Shown piece after piece: positions 52,859 to 62,074 of a stretch of 64,000 bases of DNA. This DNA comes from Acinetobacter pittii (GTDB taxonomy: Bacteria; Pseudomonadota; Gammaproteobacteria; Pseudomonadales; Moraxellaceae). Each line of letters starts with the position of its first letter. The first letter of the stretch is position 1. The position numbers and the translations under genes are program-made. The stretch spans positions 3,472,001 to 3,536,000 of the forward strand of contig NZ_CP139249.1 of the NCBI RefSeq assembly GCF_034064985.1, read 5' to 3'. Below the pieces are notes generated by a model. It was given only the letters and a program-made list of their open reading frames with translations, had not been told where the DNA came from and did not search any database.

Positions 52859-53383
52859 TTAATCTTGATAGATCAAGTTTGCTTTATCGATATTGTTGCT
52901 GTCGATTACAAGCACATGCTTCCCATCAACTTCAACCTGAATTTCTTCATTTTCAAGGTCTACTGCGATAAGCTTTGCTTGAAATTTACGACGGTTTTCT
53001 ACTGCTGCAATTAGACGCAAAGCAATTTGTTGTCCGATGTAGCCTTGTAACTGTTCTAGTTGGAAAAATGGACGATCCCAGCCTGGTGAAGAAACTTCTA
53101 ATGAATACTCACCTGAAATTGGATCATGAACATCCAACATTGCGCCAACTTGTTGTGTTACACGCACACAATCTTGTACACCAATACCACGGCCTTGTTC
53201 TACTTCACCATCTTCATTAAGTACTGGCTCAGCATCTTCACTTACCGCTTTATCGATATAAATACGCAATAATGAACGTTTACCTTGTGGGAGAAACTCG
53301 ATCCCCCAAAGGTCGACACCACATGCTTCCACTGCAGGAACAATTAAGTCATGCAATGCTTGGGATTTATTTGATAATTTCAT
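52859..53383 (-). CDS. rimP: Ribosome maturation factor RimP
   Basis: RimP is needed for early 30S assembly. The 174 residues show both RimP domains ([25 protein letters not shown] and [13 protein letters not shown]; ending in the SH3-like domain [11 protein letters not shown]). It is the first gene of rimP-nusA-infB-rbfA, about 55 bases downstream of a good promoter. A stretch rich in acidic residues near 45-60 ([17 protein letters not shown]) is an insertion relative to E. coli. Confidence 0.95.
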   Translation of the reverse strand: MKLSNKSQALHDLIVPAVEACGVDLWGIEFLPQGKRSLLRIYIDKAVSEDAEPVLNEDGEVEQGRGIGVQDCVRVTQQVGAMLDVHDPISGEYSLEVSSPGWDRPFFQLEQLQGYIGQQIALRLIAAVENRRKFQAKLIAVDLENEEIQVEVDGKHVLVIDSNNIDKANLIYQD

Positions 53384-53411
53384 TTACTCTCGTCATTCTC
53401 GTGCGATTCAA

Positions 53412-53428
53412 TCGGTTGTTTTAACCGA
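53412..53428 (-). other. Hairpin in the rimP leader
   Basis: TCGGTT and AACCGA form a 6-bp stem around a 5-base loop within the first bases of the predicted rimP transcript. It may protect the 5' end or take part in control of the operon. Confidence 0.4.
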
Positions 53429-53437
53429 CACAGACCT

Positions 53438-53466
53438 ACTATAGTGAAGCATGACTATTTGACCAA
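53438..53466 (-). promoter_or_regulatory. Sigma-70 promoter of rimP-nusA-infB-rbfA
   Basis: On the minus strand a -35 TTGGTC (53466-53461) and a -10 TATAGT (53443-53438) are separated by exactly 17 bases, about 50 bases before the rimP ATG. This lets the operon run independently of the tRNA genes upstream. Confidence 0.7.
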
Positions 53467-53504
53467 TTGATGTCGACACTACACGATAGCGATACGATAA
53501 CCAA

Positions 53505-53526
53505 TAAAAAAGGGCGTTAATCGCCC
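53505..53526 (-). terminator. Terminator after the tRNA genes (distal)
   Basis: GGGCG and CGCCC (53512-53516, 53522-53526) pair around TTAAT; the A run at 53505-53511 becomes a U tract on the minus strand. It separates the tRNA transcript from the rimP promoter. Confidence 0.8.
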
Positions 53527-53559
53527 CTATTTAGCACAGAAAACAATAGTCCACTGTGC

Positions 53560-53592
53560 AAAAAGGCCCACCTGTCTGTGAGCCTCTTTTAA
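53560..53592 (-). terminator. Terminator directly after initiator tRNA
   Basis: On the minus strand GGCTCAC and GTGGGCC pair (one G-T pair) around AGACAG, followed by TTTTT. It lies seven bases past the tRNA-fMet CCA end, forming a tandem with the second terminator at 53505. Confidence 0.65.
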
Positions 53593-53598
53593 GAAACT

Positions 53599-53675
<77 letters not shown>

Positions 53676-53764
53676 TCAACGTGCAAAAATTATATACAAA
53701 TATCGAAAAAAGTCAATGTAAACTTATCCAATATTCGCTTGATTAAGTTGCACCTTAATCAAAT

Positions 53765-53841
<77 letters not shown>

Positions 53842-53879
53842 TCAATAAACTGCTTGCACTCAACTTTCTGGTTCAAAGT

Positions 53880-53964
53880 TGGTGCGGAAGGGGGGACTTG
53901 AACCCCCACGCCCGAAGGCACTACCACCTCAAGGTAGCGTGTCTACCAATTCCACCACCACCGC
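53880..53964 (-). tRNA. leuU: tRNA-Leu (GAG)
   Basis: An 85-base class II tRNA with encoded CCA. The anticodon arm CTACC-TTGAGGT-GGTAG reads CUC/CUU leucine codons; the variable arm TGCCTTCGGGCG is long, as expected for tRNA-Leu, and the T-arm is GGGGG-TTCAAGT-CCCCC. In the acceptor stem, GCGGTGG against CTTCCGC leaves a U5:U68 mismatch and a G-U pair. It sits between secG and the initiator tRNAs, the same place as leuU in E. coli. Confidence 0.95.
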
Positions 53965-54020
53965 AGCTTGTGGGACGCATTCTAGTCCTTCCAACTGCAA
54001 AAGGAAAGCCTTATTTCGAA

Positions 54021-54350
54021 TTATTGACTCGATTTTGGTGCATTTGGTGAAGTTTCAGGCGATGTCGTTTGAACAGGTGCTGTAGTTTGTACAGTTTTCA
54101 AGCTATATGCATCCGTAGTCTGTTTTTTTGCAAAAACAGCAAGAGTTAAACTCGTTACGAAAAACAAGGCTGTTAAAACTGCAGTAAGGCGAGTAAGGAA
54201 GTTACCTGAACCCGATGCACCGAATACAGTTGCTGCTCCGCCACCGCCGAAAGAAGCACCAGCATCAGCACCTTTACCGTGTTGCACTAGAATCAAGGCA
54301 ATCATCAGTACCGCTAAAATAATATGTACGATCAGTACAAAAGAGTGCAT
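54021..54350 (-). CDS. secG: Preprotein translocase subunit SecG
   Basis: SecG assists SecYE and SecA in protein export across the inner membrane. The 109 residues have two membrane helices (about 4-22 and 50-72) with the family signature VLVQHGKGADAGASFGGG (about residues 20-40) between them. A Thr/Ser/Pro-rich tail follows. It is downstream of tpiA by 12 bases and upstream of tRNA-Leu, as in many gammaproteobacteria. Confidence 0.95.
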   Translation of the reverse strand: MHSFVLIVHIILAVLMIALILVQHGKGADAGASFGGGGAATVFGASGSGNFLTRLTAVLTALFFVTSLTLAVFAKKQTTDAYSLKTVQTTAPVQTTSPETSPNAPKSSQ

Positions 54351-54362
54351 ACCCTATCCTCG

Positions 54363-55157
54363 TTATTTACTTTGTGCAAAGGCTTGTACAATTTGATAAA
54401 AAGATGCTGCATTTAGTGAAGCACCACCTACCAACGCACCATTAATATCTGGACATGCTGCCAATTCGACTGCATTTTCAGCTTTTACACTACCGCCATA
54501 TAAAATCGCAATGTCTGAACCCGCTGAGGTAATCTGACTTAAACCTTCACGAATCTTAGCATGCATTGCCTGTGCATCTTGTGGAGAAGCAGTTTTACCT
54601 GTTCCAATTGCCCAGATTGGCTCATAGGCAATTACAATTTGCTTTTGCCACTGCTCAGCAGTAACTACAGGAGCAATATCACAAATTTGTTGCAATACAA
54701 CTTGCTCTGCCAAACCTTGTTCACGTTGTTCGAGGCTTTCACCAACACAATAAATGGCAGTCAAGCCTGCATTTAAAGCATTTTGGAGTTTAGCTTTCAA
54801 AATTTCAACGTTGTCACCAAAAATATCACGGCGTTCAGAATGACCCACTAATACAAAGTTAATTTGGCTATCTTTTAATAATTCTGCACTGACTTCGCCA
54901 GTATAAGCGCCAGTACCTGCTACACGTGATACGTCTTGTGCAACTGTATATACTGTTCTTGCAGCATCCTGCAATTGTGTTTGTACCATTGCAAGTGCAA
55001 TAGAAACCGGAGCAACCCCTACATGACAGCTTTCATCTGCAATTTGGTCTTGTTGCAATAGTTGTTTAAATTCTTCTATAAGTTGTTTGGCATTGGCACG
55101 CATTGGGTTCATTTTCCAGTTGCCAACTACCCAAGGCGTAATCGTCGAACCCGACAT
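54363..55157 (-). CDS. tpiA: Triosephosphate isomerase
   Basis: TpiA interconverts dihydroxyacetone phosphate and glyceraldehyde 3-phosphate in glycolysis and gluconeogenesis. The catalytic residues are all visible: Lys in VGNWKMN, His in LVGHSERR and Glu in [12 protein letters not shown]; the phosphate-binding ILYGGSV is present. The ATG at 55157 is chosen (264 residues) because AGGTGA lies seven bases upstream; a GTG three codons earlier is possible. It is the first gene of tpiA-secG-tRNA-Leu. Confidence 0.96.
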   Translation of the reverse strand: MSGSTITPWVVGNWKMNPMRANAKQLIEEFKQLLQQDQIADESCHVGVAPVSIALAMVQTQLQDAARTVYTVAQDVSRVAGTGAYTGEVSAELLKDSQINFVLVGHSERRDIFGDNVEILKAKLQNALNAGLTAIYCVGESLEQREQGLAEQVVLQQICDIAPVVTAEQWQKQIVIAYEPIWAIGTGKTASPQDAQAMHAKIREGLSQITSAGSDIAILYGGSVKAENAVELAACPDINGALVGGASLNAASFYQIVQAFAQSK

Positions 55158-55448
55158 ACGGCTCACCTTTCATCAAAAATGCAGCACATTCTACACGCAT
55201 TTATACAAATTTCAGATACTTTTCTTTAACGGCTTTACCCATATCTTTTCTACTCATTGAAAACAGTTATAAAAGTTTATTGAATCTAAAGAATCATCTT
55301 TCAAAAATTAATGAATAAAAACTTCGACTAGTTCAAGCTTTGGCGAATGGATCAAGACCAGAGCATCATTTTCTCAGGTAGTAATTTTAGATAACAAAAG
55401 TATAATTTTTTATATACCAATTATAAACATATGAGCACAGGTAGGCAG

Positions 55449-57161
55449 ATGTCAGTCATACATACATCTCCAAAATTTTCGGGGTTTTTTCGACGATTAG
55501 TCGAAGAAAAACATGTGTCGGCAGCGACCATGCAAACAGCATTAGATGCAGCAAAAAGAGCTAAACGGGATACGGTTGCGTACCTGATTGAAGAGGTTCA
55601 TCTCTCCCCTTCTTTATTAGCTGAAACAATTTCTATTGAATTTGCTGAACCATATTTTGATCTGGATGTTTACGATACCAGCCAAATTCCCAAAGATTTG
55701 GTCGATCAGAAACTGATTTTAAAACATCGGGTCTTACCTCTTATACAAAGAGGGCAGATTTTATATGTCGCGACCAGCAATCCAAGTAATATTGAAGCGA
55801 TCGATGCTATTCGCTTTAATAGCAAGCTAATGGTTGAGCCAGTTATTGTCGAGCACCATAAGCTTGAGAAAATTCTGACGCAGCAATTTACCGAAGAAAG
55901 CAGTTTCGAGTTTAGTGATGAAGAGTTTGATCTTGATGTAGACCTTGAAGCTCCACCCTCACAAGAGGATGAGGAAGAAACACCTCAAGGCGATGAAGCA
56001 CCTATTGTTAAATATATTAATAAATTACTCATCGATGCGATTCGTATGGGAGCTTCAGACTTGCATTTTGAACCCTATGAAAAATCATATCGGGTCCGTT
56101 ATCGAGTCGATGGTGTATTGCGTCAGATTGCAAATCCTCCTTTGCAATTGGCTAACCGTTTAGCTTCACGCTTAAAAGTCATGTCCCAAATGGATATTTC
56201 CGAAAAGCGAGTCCCTCAAGATGGTCGTATTAAGCTCAAGCTATCGAAATCTAAAGCAATTGATTTTCGTGTGAACTCTCTTCCGACCTTATTTGGTGAA
56301 AAACTGGTTCTGCGTATTCTCGATCCATCTAGCGCGATGCTCGGAATTGATGCTTTAGGATATGAAGAAGATCAGAAAGCTCTTTTTTTAGAAGCACTCG
56401 ATAAACCACAAGGTATGCTTCTAATTACAGGCCCTACAGGTTCCGGTAAAACGGTATCTTTATATACGGGCTTAAATATTTTAAATACTGAAAGCTCTAA
56501 TATTTCCACTGCCGAAGATCCAGTTGAAATTAACCTTGAAGGAATTAATCAGGTTAACGTCAACCCAAAAGTAGGTCTGACTTTTTCTGCTGCACTTAAA
56601 TCATTTTTACGTCAAGATCCAGACATTATTATGGTCGGTGAGATTCGTGATTTAGAAACGGCTGAAATTGCGATTAAAGCTGCGCAAACCGGTCACATGG
56701 TCATGTCCACACTGCATACCAATAGTGCTCCAGAAACACTGACTCGCCTACGCAATATGGGAGTTCCATCCTTTAATATCGCAACATCAGTCAACTTGGT
56801 TATTGCACAGCGTTTAGCACGTCGGCTATGCCCGCAGTGTAAAATACCTACTGACATTCCTAAACAGAGCCTATTAGAAATGGGCTTTACCGAACAAGAT
56901 CTGACTCATCCCGATTTTCAAGTTTTCCAGCCTGTCGGTTGTACTGAGTGTCGTGAAGGCTATAAAGGTCGAGTAGGTATTTACGAGGTAATGAAAGTTA
57001 CACCTGAAATTTCCAAGATTATTATGGAAGATGGCAATGCTTTAGAAATCGCTGCTGCTTCTGAAAAACTGGGGTTTAATAATCTGCGTCGTTCAGGGTT
57101 AAAGAAAGTCATGCAAGGTGTTACTTCTTTACAGGAAGTCAATCGCGTGACTAGTGAATAA
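55449..57161 (+). CDS. pilB: Type IV pilus assembly ATPase PilB
   Basis: PilB is the hexameric cytoplasmic ATPase that drives pilus extension, which in Acinetobacter also serves natural transformation and twitching. From the ATG at 55449 (AGGTAGG just upstream; an earlier ATG at 55431 lacks a ribosome site) it has 570 residues: N-terminal MshEN/T2SSE_N domain (about 10-155), Walker A LITGPTGSGKTVSLY near 330, Asp box TAEDPVEINLEG, Walker B PDIIMVGEIRDLETAEIA and a C-terminal four-cysteine site (CPQCK, CTECR). Operon with pilC and pilD. Confidence 0.96.
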   Translation: MSVIHTSPKFSGFFRRLVEEKHVSAATMQTALDAAKRAKRDTVAYLIEEVHLSPSLLAETISIEFAEPYFDLDVYDTSQIPKDLVDQKLILKHRVLPLIQRGQILYVATSNPSNIEAIDAIRFNSKLMVEPVIVEHHKLEKILTQQFTEESSFEFSDEEFDLDVDLEAPPSQEDEEETPQGDEAPIVKYINKLLIDAIRMGASDLHFEPYEKSYRVRYRVDGVLRQIANPPLQLANRLASRLKVMSQMDISEKRVPQDGRIKLKLSKSKAIDFRVNSLPTLFGEKLVLRILDPSSAMLGIDALGYEEDQKALFLEALDKPQGMLLITGPTGSGKTVSLYTGLNILNTESSNISTAEDPVEINLEGINQVNVNPKVGLTFSAALKSFLRQDPDIIMVGEIRDLETAEIAIKAAQTGHMVMSTLHTNSAPETLTRLRNMGVPSFNIATSVNLVIAQRLARRLCPQCKIPTDIPKQSLLEMGFTEQDLTHPDFQVFQPVGCTECREGYKGRVGIYEVMKVTPEISKIIMEDGNALEIAAASEKLGFNNLRRSGLKKVMQGVTSLQEVNRVTSE

Positions 57162-57188
57162 AAGACAATTTAAAAATAAGGATAATTC

Positions 57189-58415
57189 ATGACTGTCAAA
57201 AAGGCACAAATGATGCCGACTTTTGCTTATGAAGGGGTTGACCGTAAAGGCGTAAAAATTAAGGGAGAACTTCCGGCTAAGAATATGGCCTTAGCCAAAG
57301 TCACCCTACGCAAACAAGGGGTAACTGTCCGTAATATTCGAGAAAAGCGTAAAAATATTCTTGAAGGTTTATTCAAGAAGAAAGTATCCACACTCGATAT
57401 CACGATTTTCACCCGTCAACTTGCAACGATGATGAAAGCAGGGGTTCCACTGGTACAAGGCTTTGAAATTGTAGCGGAAGGTCTAGAAAACCCTGCTATG
57501 CGCGAGGTAGTACTCGGCATTAAAGGCGAAGTTGAAGGTGGTAGTACCTTTGCTTCAGCTTTAAGAAAGTATCCTCAACACTTCGATAACTTGTTTTGTT
57601 CTCTTGTAGAGTCTGGTGAACAATCTGGTGCGCTTGAAACCATGTTGGACCGGGTGGCAATTTACAAAGAAAAAAGTGAATTACTTAAGCAGAAAATTAA
57701 GAAGGCCATGAAATATCCCGCAACGGTAATTGTAGTTGCTGTGGTTGTTACCATTATTTTGATGGTTAAAGTAGTTCCTGTTTTCCAAGACCTGTTTTCT
57801 TCTTTTGGTGCAGATTTACCTGCATTCACCCAAATGGTCGTGAATATGTCGAAATGGATGCAGGAATACTGGTTCATTATGATTATTGTGATTGGAGCAG
57901 TGATTGCTGCCTTTCTGGAAGCCAAGAAGCGCAGTAAAAAATTCCGTGATAGATTAGATAAACTTACACTGAAACTACCTATCTTTGGCGATCTGGTTTA
58001 TAAGGCGATTATTGCCCGTTATAGCCGTACTTTAGCCACCACGTTTGCCGCTGGTGTTCCGCTCATTGATGCGCTTGAGTCAACGGCTGGTGCAACCAAC
58101 AATGTCATTTATGAAGAAGCCGTCATGAAAATTCGTGAAGATGTAGCTACAGGCCAACAACTTCAATTTGCAATGCGTGTTTCAAATCGTTTTCCATCTA
58201 TGGCTATACAAATGGTCGCAATTGGTGAAGAATCTGGTGCACTAGACAGCATGCTCGATAAAGTTGCCACTTATTATGAAAATGAAGTTGATAATGCCGT
58301 TGATGGTTTAACTTCTATGATGGAACCTTTAATTATGGCAATTTTAGGGGTGCTCGTAGGTGGTCTAGTGATTGCTATGTATCTTCCAATTTTCCAAATG
58401 GGCTCAGTTGTATAA
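57189..58415 (+). CDS. pilC: Type IV pilus inner-membrane platform protein PilC
   Basis: The protein of 408 residues links PilB/PilT to the growing pilus. It has two T2SF domains (about 70-195, IFTRQLATMMKAGVPLVQGF; and 275-395, YSRTLATTFAAGVPLIDAL), each followed by membrane helices near 175-195, 225-245 and 380-400. Its build is the same as GspF at 5595-6800, the T2SS paralogue. AAGGAT lies before the ATG; the stop overlaps the pilD start by one base. Confidence 0.96.
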   Translation: MTVKKAQMMPTFAYEGVDRKGVKIKGELPAKNMALAKVTLRKQGVTVRNIREKRKNILEGLFKKKVSTLDITIFTRQLATMMKAGVPLVQGFEIVAEGLENPAMREVVLGIKGEVEGGSTFASALRKYPQHFDNLFCSLVESGEQSGALETMLDRVAIYKEKSELLKQKIKKAMKYPATVIVVAVVVTIILMVKVVPVFQDLFSSFGADLPAFTQMVVNMSKWMQEYWFIMIIVIGAVIAAFLEAKKRSKKFRDRLDKLTLKLPIFGDLVYKAIIARYSRTLATTFAAGVPLIDALESTAGATNNVIYEEAVMKIREDVATGQQLQFAMRVSNRFPSMAIQMVAIGEESGALDSMLDKVATYYENEVDNAVDGLTSMMEPLIMAILGVLVGGLVIAMYLPIFQMGSVV

Positions 58416-59275
58416 TGCAAGACATCATTGCGTATTTTATTCAAAACTTAACTGCACTTTATATTGCTGTTGCACTCGTGAGCCTATGTATCGGTAGCTT
58501 TCTTAATGTAGTGATTTACCGTACACCAAGAATGATGGAACAAGATTGGCAGCAAGAATGTCAAATGTTGCTTAATCCTGAGCAACCCATCATTGAGCAT
58601 GAAAAGCTGACATTAAGTAAACCTGCTTCATCATGTCCAGAGTGCCATCAACCTATCCGTTGGTATCAAAATATTCCTGTCATAAGCTGGTTGATGTTAA
58701 GAGGAAAATGCGGTCGTTGCCAACATCCTATTAGCATTCGTTATCCAGCGATTGAACTACTCACCATGCTATGTTCATTAGTCGTCGTCATGGTTTTTGG
58801 CCCAACTCTACAAATGCTTTGGGGACTAGTGCTCACTTGGATCTTAATTGCTTTGACATTTATAGACTTTGATACTCAGCTGCTCCCCGACCGTTTTACC
58901 TTGCCTTTGGCTGCACTCGGCTTAGGCATTAATACCTTTAATATCTACACCTCGCCTAACTCAGCTATTTGGGGATATTTAATCGGGTTTTTATGCCTTT
59001 GGATTGTGTATTACTTATTTAAAGTGATTACAGGCAAAGAAGGTATGGGCTACGGAGACTTTAAATTGCTTGCCGCATTAGGCGCGTGGATGGGACCATT
59101 GATGCTGCCATTAATTGTGCTATTGTCATCTTTACTAGGTGCAATTATTGGCATCATTTTACTAAAATTGCGCAATGATAATCAGCCCTTTGCGTTTGGG
59201 CCCTATATTGCCATTGCGGGTTGGGTTGCCTTTTTATGGGGTGACCAGATTATGAAAATCTATTTGGGAGGTTAA
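58415..59275 (+). CDS. pilD: Prepilin peptidase/N-methyltransferase PilD
   Basis: PilD cleaves prepilin leaders at the inner membrane and methylates the new N-terminus, serving both type IV pilins and T2SS pseudopilins such as GspG in this window. The 286 residues hold the N-terminal cytoplasmic tetracysteine zinc site (CPECHQ and CGRCQ, near residues 72-110) and the aspartyl protease aspartates, in FIDFDTQLLPD near 150 and GMGYGDFKLLAALG near 210, within about eight membrane helices. The start overlaps the pilC stop. Confidence 0.96.
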   Translation: MQDIIAYFIQNLTALYIAVALVSLCIGSFLNVVIYRTPRMMEQDWQQECQMLLNPEQPIIEHEKLTLSKPASSCPECHQPIRWYQNIPVISWLMLRGKCGRCQHPISIRYPAIELLTMLCSLVVVMVFGPTLQMLWGLVLTWILIALTFIDFDTQLLPDRFTLPLAALGLGINTFNIYTSPNSAIWGYLIGFLCLWIVYYLFKVITGKEGMGYGDFKLLAALGAWMGPLMLPLIVLLSSLLGAIIGIILLKLRNDNQPFAFGPYIAIAGWVAFLWGDQIMKIYLGG

Positions 59276-59276
59276 G

Positions 59277-59873
59277 ATGGCTTTTATTCTGGGAATCACA
59301 GGTGGAATTGGCAGTGGAAAATCTGCAGCAACACAATGGTTTGAGTCCCAAGGAATCCAAGTTGTCGATGCCGACATTGTTGCTCGCGAAGTGGTTGAAA
59401 AAGGCCAACCTGCCCTCCAAAAAATCCAACAAACTTTTGGCGATTGGGTGCTTCAATCCGACGGCAAACTAGACCGCCGTGCTCTACGTGAATATATTTT
59501 TCAAAATCCTGAAGCAAGACAGACCCTTGAGAAAATCACACATCCAGCCATTCGCCAATCTATTATTCAACAGCTACAAAATCCAAAAAGTCCGTATGTG
59601 ATTTTAGTTTCACCCCTACTTTTTGAAACCAACCAGCATGAATTGGTTAATCACACTCTATTAGTTGATGCGAGTGAACAAACTCAAATTCAGCGTGCAA
59701 GTCAGCGAGATGGGCAAAACCAAGAACAAATTCAGAAAATTATTGCTGCACAAATGCCACGCGAGCGCAAACGTGAACTTGCCAATGACATTGTGTTTAA
59801 TGACGGACTACTCGAACATTTATATCAGCAATTAGAGCCGTTACATCAAAGCTATTTGAAGCGCGCCAACTAA
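59277..59873 (+). CDS. coaE: Dephospho-CoA kinase
   Basis: CoaE phosphorylates the ribose of dephospho-CoA, the last step of CoA synthesis. The 198 residues start with the P-loop ITGGIGSGKSAATQWF; other family parts are VDADIVAREVVEKGQPAL and LVSPLLFE. The gene begins one base after pilD with the ribosome site GGGAGG within the pilD end. The pilBCD-coaE order is common in gammaproteobacteria. It overlaps the end of the convergent EamA gene by four bases. Confidence 0.96.
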   Translation: MAFILGITGGIGSGKSAATQWFESQGIQVVDADIVAREVVEKGQPALQKIQQTFGDWVLQSDGKLDRRALREYIFQNPEARQTLEKITHPAIRQSIIQQLQNPKSPYVILVSPLLFETNQHELVNHTLLVDASEQTQIQRASQRDGQNQEQIQKIIAAQMPRERKRELANDIVFNDGLLEHLYQQLEPLHQSYLKRAN

Positions 59874-60784
59874 TCTTGCTTATTTTGCTGCTGAATCTTT
59901 TGTGCCAAGCTATCTTGTCGAAACCAGCGCCAAGGTTGTAAGGCACCGATTCCCATTCCGACCAAGCCCACAACAATCGATGGGCTTAATGACTCGCCAA
60001 GTAAAGGTACAGCTAAAATGGCAGCAATAAACGGCGCTAAAGTAACAATACTTCCCGTTTTGAAAGCACCAAGTCTTTGGATAGCCGCAACATAGGTTAA
60101 TGTCGCAATAATCACGACAAACACACCGTGGAAAATGCCTTGTATCGCTAGATGAACAGGACTAACTTCCATAAAATGTTTAGGTAAGAATAAAGCATAG
60201 ATGGGTAAGTAAATAATTGCAGACCAAATCGCTACACTTGCCATAGAGTGCCATGCGGAAAGTTTCCACTGTTTAAGTAATACAGTGAAAATGCCCCACC
60301 AAATTGCACTAATAAAAAGAAGTAAATCCCCTACGCCAAAAGCAGAAGCATTACTTTGCAACATCAAAACACTCATGAGAGCCAAGGCAGTGATCATAAT
60401 CGCCAGACTAATCCATGTATGTTTATCAAATGGTTGTCTAAATAAAATGTATGCCGCAATTGCAGTACAAATAGGAATACAACCATTTAAAAAAATGGCA
60501 GCGTGCGCAGCAGGCGCGTAGAGAAACGCTGTGTAGACGGTAAGACAATAAATGACTCCGCCAATGAGCGCCAAAATAACAGCGTGCTTACTCCATAAAA
60601 AAGCGAGATCTTTCTTATAGATCAAAATCGGCATCAAAATTAGGAAGGCGATAGCAAAGCGCAGTGCAGCAATGTCCCAAGCACTGATGTGCCACTGTGC
60701 ATTTAAACGGGCAAAAAGTGTAAACCCGCCCCAAATGCACATGGTCACCAATACAAAAAAATAACCTTGCTTACGGGGAGACAT
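59870..60784 (-). CDS. EamA-family (DMT) transporter
   Basis: A membrane protein of 304 residues with ten hydrophobic segments arranged as two EamA repeats (about 8-140 and 150-285). The repeats share patterns such as WGGFTLFARLN and IWWGIFTVLLKQW. Drug/metabolite transporters of this sort move small metabolites or amino acids out of the cell; the substrate cannot be read from the sequence. The C-terminal tail is Gln- and Lys-rich. It is convergent with coaE and lies 35 bases downstream of rlmB, possibly in the same transcript. Confidence 0.88.
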   Translation of the reverse strand: MSPRKQGYFFVLVTMCIWGGFTLFARLNAQWHISAWDIAALRFAIAFLILMPILIYKKDLAFLWSKHAVILALIGGVIYCLTVYTAFLYAPAAHAAIFLNGCIPICTAIAAYILFRQPFDKHTWISLAIMITALALMSVLMLQSNASAFGVGDLLLFISAIWWGIFTVLLKQWKLSAWHSMASVAIWSAIIYLPIYALFLPKHFMEVSPVHLAIQGIFHGVFVVIIATLTYVAAIQRLGAFKTGSIVTLAPFIAAILAVPLLGESLSPSIVVGLVGMGIGALQPWRWFRQDSLAQKIQQQNKQD

Positions 60785-60819
60785 ATCAAGACTGCTTACA
60801 AACTAGAAAGGCAGCTAGA

Positions 60820-61569
60820 TTATACCTCAGAACGCTGACGGCAAGCCTCATAAAGTGCCATACCCGTTGCCACGCTCACATTTAGACTCTGTAAATTTCC
60901 AGACATCGGAATATAAACTTTATGATCACACTGTGCCTGTGTAATTGGGCGTAAACCTGTATCTTCGGCTCCCATCACAATTACGACTGGACCCGCGAAA
61001 TCACATTTTTGAATTGGCATTGCACTTTCATCCAGCATAGTGCCAATCACACGTGTATGAGTCGTCTCTTTGAGATGGGCTAATGTACGAGCCAAGTTTG
61101 TGACTTGAATGAATTTAACTTTTTCGGCTCCACCCGCTGCAACTTTACGAGCTGTTGGGGTTAAACTTGCCGAACGATCACGAGGCACAATCACCGCTTG
61201 CACGCCCATTGCAGCAGCTGTACGAATGCAGGCCCCTAAGTTATGCGGGTCTGTCACCTGATCTAGTGCCAATAACAATGCATCTGGGGTCTCAGCCAAA
61301 ATCTGATCTAGATCTTTTTCATTTAAAGTCGGATGCGGACGTACTGCGGCAACTACACCTTGATGAAATGGTAGACCTGCAAGCTTTTCGAGACTATCAC
61401 GGCTTGCTTTTTGTACACTGATTCCAAAAGGCTCTGCCAATTGCAAAATCTTTTGCAAACGCTGGTCATCCCTTCCTTTTAAAGTAAACAGGGTTAGCAC
61501 ACGTTCCGGCTCAAGTTCTAACAATGACTCCACTGAATGAACGCCATAATAATATTCCGGTTTTGCCAT
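60820..61569 (-). CDS. rlmB: 23S rRNA (guanosine-2'-O-)-methyltransferase RlmB
   Basis: A SpoU/TrmH-family enzyme of 249 residues. An N-terminal L30e-like substrate-binding domain (about 1-80, YYYGVHSVESLL) is followed by the knotted SPOUT domain with ALDQVTDPHNLGACIRTAAA near 110, VIVMGAEDTGLRP near 195 and IPMSGNLQSLNVSVATGMAL near 220. It methylates G2251 of 23S rRNA in E. coli numbering. TrmH-like tRNA enzymes share these motifs, but the N-terminal domain supports RlmB. Confidence 0.92.
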   Translation of the reverse strand: MAKPEYYYGVHSVESLLELEPERVLTLFTLKGRDDQRLQKILQLAEPFGISVQKASRDSLEKLAGLPFHQGVVAAVRPHPTLNEKDLDQILAETPDALLLALDQVTDPHNLGACIRTAAAMGVQAVIVPRDRSASLTPTARKVAAGGAEKVKFIQVTNLARTLAHLKETTHTRVIGTMLDESAMPIQKCDFAGPVVIVMGAEDTGLRPITQAQCDHKVYIPMSGNLQSLNVSVATGMALYEACRQRSEV

Positions 61570-61596
61570 GCATGACCTCTAACAACGTTTGAGCAA

Positions 61597-61634
61597 AAAA
61601 ATAAAAATCCTGCAAAGCCAACTTCACAGGATTT
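61597..61634 (-). terminator. Terminator of ppnP
   Basis: On the minus strand AAATCCTG and CAGGATTT pair around a loop of about 14 bases, followed by TTATTTTTT. It lies between the ppnP stop and the rlmB start. Confidence 0.75.
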
Positions 61635-61671
61635 CTTTGGGCATAGTGTACCCGATTTGAATAGGAATTTC

Positions 61672-61998
61672 TTAGCCTTCTAAATGGCACACATAATCGA
61701 GGACTTCATCAGTTTCGATTTTAAAAAGACTATTACCAGGCACATAAAATGATTGGCCTGCACGGAACAACTCACTTTCAGTGCTGTCCGCAATTGTTAC
61801 GCGACATTCACCTGAAATAATTTCCATACGCTCAGGAACATGCGTCTCAAAAGTTAAAGCCTGCTCAGTCGGCAAAATAACACCTAATGTTTTTTTAGTT
61901 CCATCTTCAAATTGCACGGTATGGCTAATACAAGCTCCGCCAAAATAAACGTTTGATTTTTTGATGACCGTTACATGATCAAATTGGGTTGAACTCAT
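61672..61998 (-). CDS. ppnP: Pyrimidine/purine nucleoside phosphorylase PpnP
   Basis: A small cupin-like protein of 108 residues (DUF1255/YaiE). PpnP splits nucleosides phosphorolytically, with broad range in E. coli. Family parts are [25 protein letters not shown] (shown in part), [13 protein letters not shown] near 60 and [12 protein letters not shown] near 90. The ATG at 61998 with GGAGAG seven bases upstream is preferred over a GTG two codons earlier. Confidence 0.92.
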   Translation of the reverse strand: MSSTQFDHVTVIKKSNVYFGGACISHTVQFEDGTKKTLGVILPTEQALTFETHVPERMEIISGECRVTIADSTESELFRAGQSFYVPGNSLFKIETDEVLDYVCHLEG

Positions 61999-62074
61999 GC
62001 ACACTCTCCAGATAATGCCGTATTTATATAAATTATGATGAATGTAGTTTAATTGTGCCTAAATAACTAATCAA

